Below the pieces are notes generated by a model. That model worked only from the letters and a program-made list of their open reading frames with translations. It had not been told where the DNA came from and made no database searches. 64,000 bases of DNA from Chrysogorgia sp. JL179-B06 (Eukaryota; Cnidaria; Anthozoa; Scleralcyonacea; Chrysogorgiidae), in NCBI GenBank assembly GCA_035772405.1, contig JAYKKM010000008.1, positions 439,001 through 503,000 on the forward strand, given 5' to 3'. The translations under genes were made by a program, and so were the position numbers. Position 1 is the stretch's first letter. Each line of letters starts with the position of its first letter. Positions 1-13,815 of this stretch are shown one piece after another.

Positions 1-1361
1 ACGTGAATTAAATTTGACAGGTTCTGTGTCGCATACTGAATACAGTGACATACTGAATACAATAAAATTTGTCAATAAAACATACTGAATACATTTAATT
101 TGTTAAATCCACATTAAATACTTTTTTCTTGTGTGTCTGTTATAGATGTCATATCGGAAACACGAAAATTTAAAATATTTCATATACAAGTATCCAATTT
201 TATGCACATGCAGATGTTTTCTATTTCTGGAAACATGTAAAGATTTCAAACGATAGAATTCTGTTCAATATATGAAACTATTGAATACTGTTTTGGGTAA
301 CCAAGTCCTGGAACACAATGCTTATTGACAAAAGTGCATGTAGGCATTGCTCCTCGCAACAGAATTGATGATTCCTGGATGTGAATAACTCTGGTTAAGG
401 TGTAGAATTTGCTTTCTTCCATAAAGTTGTTCCAAATTTAGCAGAATGTCCAGAATTGTTTCAACAGTGTATTGCATCAGTTGCAATTATGAAGTGCCAT
501 GTACTGTTTGATTTTAATCTTCCAGAAATTATCTTTAGAAGAGTGAAACGTAGCTTAGATATATTCTCTATATGATGAACAGTTCATTCTTTTGTATTGT
601 TTGTCTTTACTCTGTACCGAGTTTACAGAATTCATTTATAGTGTTCCATATGATACTGATCACAATTTTTCGATTGCATGTTATACATTTGTTCAATTAA
701 GGTTCTTCTTATTTTTTGTATTACATTTTTGTATTTCTTTTTTTCTTGTCTTAGGCCATTATTAAAGAATAGAGAATAACAAAATAAAATATATTAATAA
801 AATAAAGAAACATAGTAGATATAAAGACGTTGAACATTTTATAAAACAATAATGCATCAGTCATTTGAAATCCCAACCCACAGGACATGGCGGAATTAAC
901 ACACATTTAACAATATGTTTGCCCCGGAGAGCCGTGGAAATAACAATACGTATTTATAACCGGGATATTGAGCAGTGATTTAGCAGTCGTCACTGGAATT
1001 CTATCCTGGAAACAGGTCAGGATTTAACATCCGTAACGGGACGGGGTTACCAGTTTAGCTTTTTCTAAACCAAATTCCCCAATTTTGGCTTTTTTGAATG
1101 AGGTTTGGCTTAAAAAATTTCGTTTGGCTTATTCCTAATCTTGCTTATTTTTGCTTCTTCGAAATTATACATTCACTGTGTATGTGATTATACCGCTGAC
1201 CATAGCATAACATAAATATTTTAGGTTTAGTTGAGAGCTGGAATTGCTTGCACAATTTGGTCGACAATTTCATATACCACACTAGTTTATAATAGACCAT
1301 TTGCGCTATGATGTTTAATGGCATTATTTGACTACAATCACCAGAATGCTTTGCCAGTATC
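1..1361. other. AT-rich stretch, no gene seen
   Basis: No open frame here has recognisable domains or codon structure, and no RNA gene was seen. The sequence is AT-rich and looks intergenic or intronic. The segment at about 1318-1335 also recurs in inverted form at about 2145-2160, so the fold-back element that follows may once have been slightly larger. Confidence 0.5.
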
Positions 1362-2145
1362 TTAAAGGACATTGGCAACAAAAATTAAGTTTGTTTTATT
1401 TGAAAGAACTCTTAAAATAATGAAGAATATTAATTTATAGTTCTTTCATATTTTACTTAGTTCTTGAGATATTTAGACTTATGCGATATTCAAATGAGAT
1501 GATCTATGACGTCATAACCTGGGAAAACATTTTAACGTATTGGAAAATCGTGAATATCTTTATCATTATTAGATGAAATTACTTGAAACTTTGCATGTAG
1601 ATACATACCACTAAACTGAAGATCATCGTTCAAGTCTTATGGTTGCCATGGTAACAGATTATTTTACAGACCTATTGATTTCGAAAACAAAATTATTTGT
1701 TTTCTCTTCAGTGCCGAACCTTATTGGGTTGGTACCTGTTCAGCAAATGTTCACTGTCATAGCCAATTCGAAACTGAGATTTGAAATTGGTACAAAGTCT
1801 ACTATGTCAGAAAACAAATAGTTTTGTTTTCGAAATCAAGAGGTCTGTAAACTAATCTGTTACCATGGCAACCATAAGACTTGAACGATGATCTTCAATT
1901 TAGTGGTATGTATCTACATGCAAAGTTTCAAGTAATTTTATTTAATAATCATAAAGATATTCACGATTTTCCAATACGTGAAAATGTAGTTCCCAGATTA
2001 TGACGTCATAGATCATCTCATTTGAATATCGCATAAGTCTAAATATCTCAAGAACTAAGTAAAATATGAAAGAACTATAAATTAATATTCTTCATTATTT
2101 TAAGAGTTCTTTCAAATAAAACAAACTTAATTTTTGTTGCCATGC
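1362..2145. repeat. Fold-back (MITE-like) element with long inverted arms
   Basis: The sequence from TTAAAGGACATTGGCAAC runs inward for more than 300 bases and returns in inverted form, ending GTTGCC near 2141. Both arms carry the phrases AGTTCTTGAGATATTTAG and GATCATCGTTCAAGTCTTAT (inverted on the right). The small open frames inside are by-products of the palindrome. A relative with the same ends lies at 17672-18130. It is probably a non-autonomous DNA transposon; the superfamily is not settled by what I can see. Confidence 0.75.
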
Positions 2146-2326
2146 CATAGTCAAATAATCCTATTGTTCTGCAACTTGATTTTCATAAAATATGCACTAT
2201 ATATTTGCAACTTGATAAAAGATTATTCCATAAGCGGGAGGGGGGGGGGGGGAGGCCGGGGATTGGGGGTTCGATAATCTATTTTAAAAAAATGGCAAAG
2301 GACAAACAAATAGCACTACATGCATA

Positions 2327-2473
2327 TATGTTATTTACCGGCTGGGAGGTCCGTACTGGAAAAATATTTTCCCGAAGTCTCAGAAGCGGCCCGAGAAGAC
2401 CGAAGTCTCGGGCCGCTTCTGAGACTTCGGGAAAATATTTTTCCAGTACGGACCGACCAAAACGGTAAATAAC
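2327..2473. repeat. Near-perfect palindrome with 49-bp arms
   Basis: Bases 2348-2396 and 2406-2454 are exact reverse complements over 49 bp, separated by the 9-base loop AGACCGAAG. Outer sequence (TTATTTACCGG on the left, CGGTAAATAA on the right) extends the symmetry imperfectly to about 2327-2473. A run of G lies at about 2229-2242. The motif GGTCCGTACTGG recurs singly at about 2537. It looks like the core of a fold-back element and is not a gene. Confidence 0.85.
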
Positions 2474-2479
2474 GTGTTT

Positions 2480-4391
2480 ATTTTTTTCGAGCAAAGTCAA
2501 AAAAATTGCAACGTTTTGGCGCGAAAACTTGCGAGAGGTCCGTACTGGTGTGATACGGACCTCGTACTCAGCCAATCAAAAGGCTCTATTTTAGTTACGG
2601 ACCTGAGTTACGGACCTCAAAAAAATAATCAAACTTCTTAATCCATCTGTAAAGACAAGTATAAAACACCGCCGTAGCTTAAAATATGCATGATATTTTC
2701 TCGTTTTACCATCAACCGATCAACATAAATAGCTTATATATCCATGTATACGTGTTGTCTTACCTCAACAAGGGAATCTTATCTCTGTCGATGAAAATCG
2801 CTTTGAAACAACTCTTGGTTCAACTGCAAACAAATTGCAAACAGCCTTCGAGGAACGGCAGCCCGGAGCCACGAACTCTCGAAATCTTTCGCTTCACATG
2901 GCGAAATCCTAACATTCCATACCCCAAAGCGATATTTTTATTCTATACCGCGTCTACAGAGCATGATGGACTTATGACGTATGCCGACAATTCTTAATTT
3001 TGAAAGCCTGCAAATGCTAACACTTGATTTTACTTCTGACCCTCGGCCCAAAACACGACACATAAATACATATATAGTCAAGTACAACCGTGGTCATGAC
3101 ATTGCGGAGATCTGGTTCCCAGTCTCCGCAAAAACCACAGAAATACTAACGTACATATAGAATGCGAGCTCTGTTACGTGACAGGAATCCAATTATAACA
3201 CATTTTCTATACCTAATTGTGTTGTCTATAAAAATTGCGTAAATCGAGTGCAGTTGTCATATGTTTCCCTGGAAAAACGAAGGATACCAAATTTATTGAG
3301 TCAAGTCTGCGTGCAGACTAACGTTTTCTAAGCTGTCAAATAAATCCTCAGTCTGGTCTGACATTCTCACACTTGTTATTTATACTTAGTTGTCAATGAA
3401 ACATGAAAATTAAATTAGTTGATACAAAAGGTCTGTTTTAGCGTTCCCCTACTTCTGCAACAAATACTTTATGCGTTAATGTACAACTTAGTTGAGCCAC
3501 GGTTAATAGAGGTTAGGCTGTGTTGCATCCAGGAAGTTAATACTTAAGATTTATTAACACTACAAAATCTTAACGTTGTTGGTTGTTTCGTCGTTCAGAA
3601 TAACCAATCAGAACGCTCAATTTTATAGAGGGACGACGTTGGTCCGAGAGCCACTTGACGCGCCCCTTACAGTCAAGAGCTCTGAGAACGAGAATGGAGC
3701 GTCTCTCGCTCTTCTGCCACAGAAAGGACGATAAACGGCAACGCGAACTCGAATTACCTGAACTATAATAATTTATGGAATCACAGTCGACTTAATTTAA
3801 TGCTAACACTCCAGAGCTAACACTTGAAAGATAAAGTTTGGTGATTACAGGTTTTAATATTGAAATTTGAATACTTTAAGACGGCTGTCAGTAAATCAAA
3901 CATATGTGATTACGCTTGAAGAGAAAACCAAGACCACGTGTTCATGTGAAAAACTTGCTTTGCTTTCCTGATAAAAAAACCCTTGATATGAAATTTGAAA
4001 CGTCGCAAGAAAATCGCCTGCACAAAACTGCAACATATAGAAAATACCACGCTGCACGCAACAGTAGACATACCTCCCTCGACATTAAAGTGTACATGAA
4101 GTGTCAAATAAATAAGTTTACAATTGCGATATTCAAGTAAAACTATCTTCCTTGAGTTGTTAAAAAACATTTTTGTTAATAAAAACCATTGATAAATTTA
4201 TTTAAACAAGGTAAAACGTGCGATGAAATCAGCCATTTTAATGCTTACTTGTCGAAAAACTGGTACCTAAAAAGCCTATCCACTTCCGGCTTCGTGACGT
4301 ATGCAGTGTGACATCTCGAACAAAATATCTCTCGCTCTCTGTATTTTATATACAAAGGTTAACTTTTATATCCCGCGTTTAAAAGATAGAA
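2480..4391. other. No supported gene
   Basis: Short open frames on both strands (for example 2686-2997 and 3910-4170) have no recognisable domain and often overlap one another antisense. No RNA gene or clear repeat was recognised. The stretch may be intergenic or promoter sequence for the gene beginning near 4392. Confidence 0.4.
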
Positions 4392-5782
4392 ATGTCGGAT
4401 AACGAAAGCTTTAGCTCGCAAACAGAGTCAGAAGAGTGGTCGGATAATCAAGACGTCGTTGAACAGTTAAACCCTGGAACTTTATTTGCAAGTTAGCCCC
4501 ATTACATACTTTTCATAGTGCTCCTTCTTTTAAGGGTTTTCTTTGTAACTTATATTTTTCTTTACTTAATAATACTTTTGATTTAGACATGTCCTGCACA
4601 TGGTCGCTTGTGCGCGACTGCCCCTGTCATCGGGCTTAAACTTTTATGTATATATATGTATTATTGCCCCTTTCATGTGTTTTTATGATGTATGTTTTCC
4701 TACCGTAGGGCTGCGCCTCGCATGGGACTGTGTCCCGTTCGCGCGAACCCTGTTGGGCTCGTCTTTTATTTTTCTTGTATCTATGTATTTTTATTAGTTT
4801 GTCACATAGACGTGTCCAATAAAGCTGTTAAAATAAACAGTCGTCTTTTGTCCAACCGTATCGATTCGAGCCAGTCGCAGACAGCGACTATGAAGAGGAG
4901 GAGGCCGACGAAGATGGTATTTTGCGAGAATCTCTAGAGGCGAGACTCAATAAAACCGTAGCTGTTACTTCATGGTACGTATATTTATCGAAGCTATCTA
5001 ACATTTAATCGTTTTTCAAACTATATATTACTGTTTTATACTAGTGAAAGAACATTTAAACATGTGGATTTCTATTTTCTCAAGGTGCACCTGAGTGTGA
5101 ATGTTGTAGTGATGCCAACCTGGATGACGACAGGGAATATCGGTGCTGCAAAGAAATTGTAGAATGCCTCGGGAAGTTTACTTTCGAAGGAAAAGACGCG
5201 GAGTGTATCACAAATCATTGGGATTATTCCGTTGTAACACATAGAACAGTTTTATAGACTGCAGGGGCTTTTCTAACGGATAAATCTGGAAAGAAATGTC
5301 GTCAGCCAACGAGCAGATCTCAAAATGCACGAAATGAGTAAGTAGTCTTTGTATAAACAAAAGTGAAATTTACAAAGTTAATTTATACAAATCTTGAATT
5401 CTTTGTGCTGTTTTGCCCAGTGCATTTCTCCCTTTGGTGCCATTTGTTCAGTTTTCAATGTTCTAATGTCAAACTTAATTGCATATTGTAAGTAAATGGT
5501 TGATTACATAAATAGGTCAAACCATAATTGCATATCTTTGATGCAATTAATTTATAACTGTTCTTAAACTAACTTTATGTTTTATCACTTGGATATCTTC
5601 GTGCAGTAGCCTATCGTTGGATAGTCCGATGGATTTTTGGCATGCGTGGGTGGGATAATGCTAGACCACTTCCAGCATGTATATACAACGATATAAGGAA
5701 AAGGTATTCATCAGAATACACCACTGGATATAAATATGCACAGCAAAGGACTTCTGAAGAACCACAGGATTCTGCATTATAA
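4392..5782 (+). pseudogene. P2X7 C-terminal (ballast-type) domain protein, probably broken
   Basis: The order is a short acidic start (ATG 4392), an exon at 4841-4974 encoding QPYRFEP followed by an acidic stretch, an exon at 5085-5337 with clustered cysteines (ECECC, YRCCKEI) and KDAECITNHW, and a last exon from about 5607 to a TAA at 5780-5782. The last exon encodes YRWIVRWIFG and RPLPACIYNDIRKR. This order (PYxFEP, WC-rich cluster, CCxE, CIT, YRxFxxW, LPxC...IR) matches the cysteine-rich domain at the C terminus of P2X7 receptors, which is widespread as a stand-alone domain in cnidarians and fish. Splice signals are plausible (GTACGT at 4975; CAAG before 5085). An in-frame TAG at 5255-5257 and junction phases that do not match argue for a pseudogene. 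Confidence 0.55.
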
Positions 5783-6048
5783 CTGCTTTAGCTAGCCTAT
5801 TTCTGTGGTGAACAGAACTAACTGAAAGGTATGAAGAAATTGAGCAGGCTGTTACTGTAACCTCCTGACAAAAGACCTTTGAATTATCTTCATACTTCTC
5901 AGGTAGTTTCATTATCACATACATATGCCAGCTTATTGAACTTTTGTTTCTTTTTGTCAGAAAAGTTGGTTGTGTTCCTATGTGAAGATGTGACAAAGGA
6001 GTATACTTTAGATCCCTACTCCCTATACAAACTTTTAATACAGTATAA
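5783..6048. other. Short gap between convergent genes
   Basis: This is the 3' gap between the plus-strand P2X7-C-like gene and the minus-strand THAP gene. No feature was recognised; an antisense open frame at 5661-5996 has no domain. Confidence 0.4.
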
Positions 6049-9000
6049 TTACTGTTGATCAGTACGGCAATCGTCTTTATTGTGCCCCTTCATTGGCTTC
6101 TTACATTTCTTGCAGAAGGGGGCCTTGCGCGTTGGTTTATTTGCAGTGGCACGTTTTTCTTTTTCCAGAAGTCTGTCTTGAGTTACAGCTAAACAACAGA
6201 TAATGTAAGTCATACTGTACATACAAATTACTGTTAGATGGGGGAAATGATGTATTGTACACTGTACCTGGAGGAAATCATTCAGTAATTGTCCCCTTTC
6301 TTTGCAACTGGTTTCTAATAGCCTCCTCTTTAGTGCGGCGATTGGAAAATTGGCTTGTCAGTGATCCAGGTTCTTTTGCCTTGTATTTATCAAAGATCTT
6401 TTTAAGATCTTCCTTGTTACTGCCAAACAGTTGAGTGCGCATGTTATCTACATACCCTACAGAATAACAGAAATATTGATATAAATTAAATATTTGATAG
6501 TGTAAAGAAACATCTTATTTGTACACGACTGCATATGTATGTATTTAAATGGTTTTCATAAAATTAAGGGAACTTTTCCTCCGAACTCTGTGTAAAGTGA
6601 ATTTTTACACAAAGTGCAGTACATACCATATGTGGCTGGTACAGCAATTTCTCTGACCATCTCTTCTCCTAGCTTATATTTAGGATAGGTCACCCTTATA
6701 TATGGAGTCCCAGATTTAGAAACTTTGGTTTCTCTTAGGACATTCTCATTGAAGTGCAGGCAAGCAAGGATGTGCCTAAAAATATTAAATCTGAATTAGC
6801 AATTAATTACGATTTCCTGAATGCACAAAGCTAATACAGTATTGAGGCTTGGTAGAAAATAAAACTTGGGTTATAGTAATTCCAATAATATACGATAGTC
6901 TCCCCTTCATGGGTAGAATTGCCAAGTATTAGACAATTCTCAGAGAGGGTGATCTAAAGTTTAATGGGTTTGTAAACTCACCTGCAGTATGCCCCAAGCC
7001 AAGAAAAGCAAATCATCTTTGGGTGCCAATGGTTTAGTGCAGAGTGAAATCCTTCTAAGGAGCTGGTTTGGACCACAGGCGATAGTTTTTTAACATCCTT
7101 TACACATGTTGTATTTGTGATGATGGTATTCAACTTCTGGTATGGCTTTGTTCCTAATATAATTTCAATGCTGCAATGAGACCTCAAGTAATTGCTTGAA
7201 CTATAACACTACCAAGAGCTACTATTAGCACTGCACAACAAACGTAATGATGAGCAATCTTGGGTTGTAGCATGTCAGCATGCAAAGAAAAGAGCTAGGT
7301 GCTACAACCCAATATTGTGTTTATGAATACTGCAGCCGAGGCTGAACCCAAACGTTTGCAGACATAAAAATGGGTGACCAGTACTTGCTCGTCTTCAACA
7401 CCTTTCTCACGATTGACTTTGCTTGGTGCCATATGTCATAATAGTGAGTGCTACCTCTTTGCATGGTTCTCATCCATTTAGCAACTCCGCGGTGACGATC
7501 TGACACAAATGTGTTGATTTGTAGTTGTTCCTTGTTTGTAATTGCTTCAAATGAACGTTTGGCACCTTCTAATTCCATGTTGTTGCTACTTCCAACTTCA
7601 TTAGCCTATTATAAGCAGAAACTCACCAATAAGTTCTCTTTACAAATAAAATTGTAATGATAAATATATGTAACGTCTTGGCTTCCTCTAAATCGTTTCT
7701 TTGAAAAGGGTAATTAATATCTAAACTAGCTGAGTAGCTGTACGATTAGTAAATAATCACACCTTAACGTTTATGCAATAGTTATATTTTATTGTTGCAT
7801 CTGATAAACCTGTTGTTCATATTGTTTCGGTAGCCATGATAATAATATTGAGTGATAAAGCCTATGGAAGTAGTAAAAATAATCAACCTCAATGTCAAAT
7901 ACTTGTATGACAAAACTGTCTCTAAGCCTCATAATATAGTTATAAAATAAATTAATTATTAGACCACAAGCTTGTAAACAACGTTTGGGAATATAACTTC
8001 ATCTTGATACAGAAAACCTGAAGATGGCATTATACCCCAAAACATTGTTTATTTTATGAAAATTTTATTTAATGTTTATTTAACATTGTATAGCATCCAT
8101 ATTTGGCAATGTGTCCCATGCTGTCGAATCTGCCATCCCCAGCCCAAACACTCTCTTTGACTCCCTTCAGCTGGTTTACCAATACACTTCTAGAATTTTC
8201 CCAGTACTCTAGAACAAGAGGAAACATAAACTGCCTTTGATGGTAGAAGAATGTCCTAGCAGAGTATATTTTGAAGCCCATGTGTCTAAAGAGCAACAAC
8301 ACCTTGGTAATGGATGATCCAGACATGAGAATGGCAAAGCTAAGTAAAATGTTCGCTGCAGGATACTTCCCCAAAACCAATGGCTGGCTTCTCCATGTAT
8401 AGCCTACTTTACATGATTTGCATGTTTGTTCCACTATTGCCATTGTTCCCCGGACTTTAATTTTCACATTCGGGGAATCTGCCTTGCATTTGAAGCAAAA
8501 CATAGAAAAGAGTGAAACCAGCATACTGTAGAACACAATAAATTTTGCCTCTGCATCGTTTGACTTTGATCTGAAAGAACAATAAAAATATAATAGTGTT
8601 GGTTTGTCATCATTGTTGCAAATATTTAATGTACACGTAGTATTATATGTCTAATCAATATTCTCATTCACTTATTTCATACAATACAGGCACAAATTAT
8701 ATGAAATAGCAAGCCCATATTTTTCCTAAAAGTTTGTAGATGATGCAAAAAAAACACCTTGCATCCTGTGATGTGTTACCCGGGATTTCGTCCTCATCAA
8801 GCCCATCATCATCTGATGAGTCAGTTTCATCATCTTCCATGTTTGCATTCCAGTCCGGATCTTTTATACAATCCTCCTGATCTATTAGGCAGTCCTCCCA
8901 CAAGTCCTCTTCCACATCCCAAGCTTCCTCCACAATACCAAAATCTTTGCATGCATAATTTGTGTTTCCGATGCCATCATCACTATTAGAACTCTCCTCT

Positions 9001-10546
9001 TCTGAAGATGACTCTTGTTGCAGAGATTCAATTGTCTTATACAAGGAAGAAATGTATGTCAGAATTATTAAAGAAATGGTAAGAAACTTTAACATTCAGC
9101 CATTTAATAGTCTTAATACAGAATGACATGGAAAATAGCTTTCTTGAACCCGAGTTGAAGTGTTGAACCCCTCCCCAAATTTCACCCACCAATTTCACCC
9201 ACAATTTCACCCACAATTTCACCCAAGTGTCAAATTAATAGGTGCATTACACTATGTTGAGATTGCTAGATTCCAAAGGGTTTTCTGCAATAATCATTTA
9301 TAGTCATTTTGGTCATAATTTTTGCAATGATTCAGTCAGTGGACAAGTGAATGGTAGAGTCAACTGAGAAGGCACAAATATTACAGATCAATGTAAAAAA
9401 ACTAAAACATCCAGGACTTATCTCAAAGCAATTATGTATATATATATCGCCTACCTTTCTCAGGTTTTTATTCTCCTTTTGCAAGTCTGAGATGCGCTTA
9501 TTTCTCATCGAAATACGTTGCCTGTACTTCGAACGTATCTTCTGCAGACTCTCGACCTTATCTTTTTTGATCACACAGTCGAGGCAAGGGAAGGATGTCT
9601 GAATTGCTTGTGACATGGATGTATTTAAGACCTCAGAGTTTTCCTCCAGCTGAAACTCGTGTTCATCAAACATATTTTGAACTTGAGGTGTTGTGCTGTC
9701 GTTTACATCCATATCTTCGACTGCAGGAGTGTGGAGACTTGGCATTTCGTCCAAATTAGCAGTGTCTGTCGACATCTGGCTGCGTATTATCTGAGTAAAA
9801 ATGTAAATAATGTGATTTTCGGTTGAGCTTAGAGACACAAAGTTTCATTGAACAGTTTGATCGTGGAAACGTACATGTTTCCAAGGGCAATTTGATTTAA
9901 ATAATGATTGATAAAAAACGGCAACATTTTCGATGTAAACATTTAAATTTCCGCTGGTTTCAATTTCAATTTGCCTTTTGTATTTTAATAGCAGTCTGTA
10001 CATGTATGTTTCAACGATCAAAGTGTGCAATAAAACTTCTTGTCTCTAAACTCAAATGAAAATCGCAGTATACTTTATAGCGTGATACACAGTATAACAT
10101 TATCCAAGTGAATTATTCCACACAAGGTCAAGGCTTCGCATAAACTAATACCGTATACATGAATGAATTAAAAGCAAACTCACCAGTTTCTTCTCACGCA
10201 AGGTCGCCGGCTTTTCTTCTTGCGTCACTGTGTCCTTTGTGGGAACTGAACCTTGGAGTAGATATCTTGACCTAGGTTTTACTTCATCTGGCACTCCAAC
10301 GAGATACCTTGTACCAAAGCAGGCTTTATCAAAGTGCGCCGAGCAAATAAAAGACGAACTCGTGGCCGCAAAATCTGGACGATGTCTTCGCACAAATTTC
10401 ACCCACAATTTACGATGTTCTTCGTTCTCGGGAAACTTGTGCATTGATATACCGTCAACATGGTATGTGTTTGTGCAACTAAGCCTTCCAGGCCCTCCAC
10501 AAACACAAAATTTTCCTCTTTTAGCTCTCTTCGCGCTGGAAGCCAT
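6049..10546 (-). CDS. Multi-exon THAP / DDE transposase-like gene with C-terminal zinc knuckle
   Basis: Exon 1 (10546-10184) encodes a THAP zinc finger: CVCGGPG near the start, a W and F in the core, then FICSAHF. Exon 2 (9790-9455) is a coiled-coil linker and exon 3 (9035-8758) is very acidic. Exon 4 (from 8570 to about 8070) has two CxxC pairs, then AGDGRFDSMGHIAKYG. An exon from 7605 has VSDRHRGVAKWM and one at 7170-6982 has SSLEGFHSALNHW. Exons at 6775-6627 and from 6456 follow, and the last exon has CKKCKKPMKGHNKDDC, a CCHC knuckle, ending with TAA at 6049. The three acidic motifs fit a DDE-type transposase family often joined to THAP. Phases match at the junctions I checked. A GGGG run at 6292-6295 puts the penultimate exon out of frame by one base, and part of the core between 7321 and 7170 looks missing. 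It may be a domesticated gene, an intron-bearing transposon, or a recent pseudogene. Confidence 0.6.
9183..9235. repeat. Short tandem repeat
   Basis: Four to five copies of a 12-13 base unit, CAATTTCACCCA with small variations, lie inside an intron of the THAP-type gene. Confidence 0.8.
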
Positions 10547-13500
10547 GCTTGTAAACATAGAGTAGAGTCAATAGACAGCGCGCTGTGTCACACTGCATAC
10601 GTCATAACCTTGATAAGCCGCGCGATCGAATTTCGACAGGTTATCGTTCAACTACTAATTTATAAACGCAAAATTCACCAACTTCTAGTAGGAATTTTTA
10701 ATCACGATTAGTATCGAAATGACCAGAAAAGATGAAATATTTATAATATGAAAAAATCCCAATATCCCAAAATTTTAATTGCATAAACACTTTAATAACA
10801 ATTCTAAATTCCCTACCCACATACACTGGGATACACGTGACCAGACCAACCATGGTGTTTTCGCAGCGGGTACGAGGTTGATCGTAGGCAGCTAAACAAC
10901 TATTCTAATCTGGAAATTTTATGACGTCAGCACGCTTAAAAAGCCCGAAAAATAAACGTATTTTGCGTTTCCTCAGGTGAACCTTGCTTGGTAATGTAAC
11001 CTGTCCCTGAACTCGATTGCCCAATACTAATTGTGTACAGCTAAATACAAATTGCACGTAAAGCTCTGAGTTGCATCGGTAACTTAAGGGATAAGTTTCA
11101 TCGACTAATGACAAGGCGTAATTTGACCAACGTTTTTATCGCGTATTTTCTCATTGTTTGGTCCCCGGAAAGAATTGGTACTCGTACAACTATTCTAATA
11201 ATAAACAATTATATATATTAAATATAAATTGTGCCTTTCCTAGTGATACTAAAAGCTCTGTTTGAGCAACTTTATCTTCCTCTGCATATTTGATCAGGAT
11301 TGTAGAATTGACTTGAAACAAATAGCTATGCGGATTAAAAATGCTGAAACGAAGTAAATTAGTCTATAAACAACACTACAACAGTAAGACTTTATACTGT
11401 CCTAGAAGCATCAGACTGATGGTGGACCCACCAGTGGTTGACAGCAATATATTTAATCAACATTTTGTTAACATTTGGCCCAAGCTATCTGCCTCCGTCC
11501 CATGTTCAATTTTAGAAATTATGTTAATCAAGCAAATTCTACTTTTGAAATAAATAGTTATTTCAAGATGAACTGCTTGAAATAATTAATAATTTAGAGA
11601 CTATAAGAACAATCTCCATTTGTTAAACGTAGAGATCGCTTAATTATGTTAATTATTGTTTAATAGCTTCAATGAGTTGCTACTGTATAATACGCTAATA
11701 AAATTGACATTTGACTATCTGTTTTTAAGCGGTCAATTTCCAAAGTCACAAGGGAATGAGGTTGGATGGTGGCCACGTAATACAAGGTCGACTGTAAACC
11801 AGCCCAACGTTAACATTCCCGTATTATATTTGTTTTCTCAAATCATTATACCTGCACCTAAACTTACAATCAATGTAAACAAACCTGTTAGTCAAAATGA
11901 AAACGCACGCCATGTTCAGCTATAATTCATCATGTGGTACTGCTCGACTCTGATGTTCTTTTCTTCGTCTTCTGATTATCTAAACTCTTCTCTGGCATTA
12001 GAGGTTGAAGAACTTTTTACGTTTCACACTCCACAATATTTCGGCACAAATTTTGTTAAGGCTTTGATTTTATACATTGTTAACGCAACACGTTTATATC
12101 CGATATTTGTTATTTTTTCTCTTGCTCTTCATTTCCGCTCCGATCTGATTAATCAATCAAGGCTCACTTTTCAGCAAGTCTTGAGTAGTCACCTTCCAAC
12201 AGATCGACCACCTGCACAAAGTGCCAACTCATCAGTACTGTTAAAATGTTTAAATATACATAATAAACAACCCAATACGGGTAAGAAGATAAAATAAATG
12301 TAATAATCTTTCATTGGCTCAATTGTTAAAATGATAGTGATAGATAGATTATAATACATAATTTTTATGTTCTTTTTAACAACGAGAAAATAAATAAGTT
12401 TATATATGTTTGAGCCTAGAGGCTAAAGGAACCAGAAGGTTTTCGAGTTAGCCTCTAGCCTAACTAAGTAGATGTCAAACTAAGTAGAATAATGTCAAAC
12501 TAAGTAGAGGATCTAATTAAGGTTAATCAGTCTTAATACATTTTTTATTCATGCCATACGGTTTGAGTGTGGAAAGCCATGTCATGGAGTAATCCCGGCT
12601 CTCTTGTTAATAGGCATTGATCAATGCTGTTGTTGTTGTCGTTGTTAACGTCGTAGTTTTGAATTTGCTCAATCCCGATAAAATTAAAGTTGCGCAAATC
12701 ATGGGACACTACACTAAAATAGATGGCCACTTCACAAGTCTTTTTGTTGGTAACCATCGAAGATTTATACTGTAGTTACGGAATCTAACTTTAAAATCGG
12801 TGCGAGCGGACGCGACGCACTGCACGACACATTTAATGGATTTATTGTTTGATATTTAGGGTATTTCATGCCTGCATTGTCTAGTAACAATAAACAGTAT
12901 AAAATAAAAAGTAATAATAATAAACAAAGCAGTTTGTTTCTTTAAGGTAATTTTGTTTTTACATACAATCAAAACAGCCATTCATTATCTTCCCCCTGAG
13001 GATCTATACTGTGCCTCATAGGAATGGTCAAAATTTTTCAGTTCATGTTTTTTGGTCTTCTGAAGGATGGTACTACAAGCGGGAACAATAGCAGTGCACA
13101 GATTAATATTGTCGGTGTTTGTCGCATGGACCAGTAAATCCGAAGCAATAGGAAATTAGTCATTAGGAAATGACTTCAGAGTAAATTTCAGTTTGTTTGT
13201 GCGCGCGTTTAAAAATAGTATCTGCGCGCTCCGCTACCCGACCATCGACACATGTGAACCATGGAGATGTAGGTTGCTAATATTACCGATGTTGGGTTAG
13301 CTAAGGGTTGTAATCCACCACGAAAGGAAATAGAACCTTTTCGTTCTTTCGACTTGGGCTTAATAATTTATTCCTGGATTATATTAGCAAATATTTGTCA
13401 GACATCCCTGGTATACCTTGTTCCTGGAATGGGAACCTTGTCAATTGAACAAATTTTTATATCAATTTGGCAAAAATGCAATAAATAAATAATGCAAGGA

Positions 13501-13815
13501 ACCAACAACAGGGAAAACACCCAATAACAGTGGCCCATGCATTAGAAAGAGAAAACAAAATTTAAAAAAAAACAACAAAAAAACAAAACTATACAATAAA
13601 TAGTTAACAACATTGAGTAAGTTTGACAGAATTTAACAAGATACACTTAACAAGAATTTAACAGATACATTTTGGACACATATGTTTCCAAGTTCTCGGA
13701 TCGTCGATGTTATAAATCATTATAATACATAAATAATTTACGCTTAAACTGATATAGAGTTTCTGATAACCGAATGGATGGTGGCAGTTCATTCCAAACA
13801 CGATCTCATGATCTT
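10547..13815. other. No supported gene in 3.3 kb
   Basis: The start probably contains the promoter of the minus-strand THAP-type gene. The remaining open frames (for example 10905-11114, 11341-11553, 11656-11925, 11932-12297, 12545-12757) are short, AT-rich and without recognisable domains. No RNA gene was seen. Confidence 0.4.

Noticed and set aside
2205..2575. Overlapping open frames around the 49-bp hairpin
   Set aside because: They arise from the palindrome itself, which reads open on both strands, and contain no domain.
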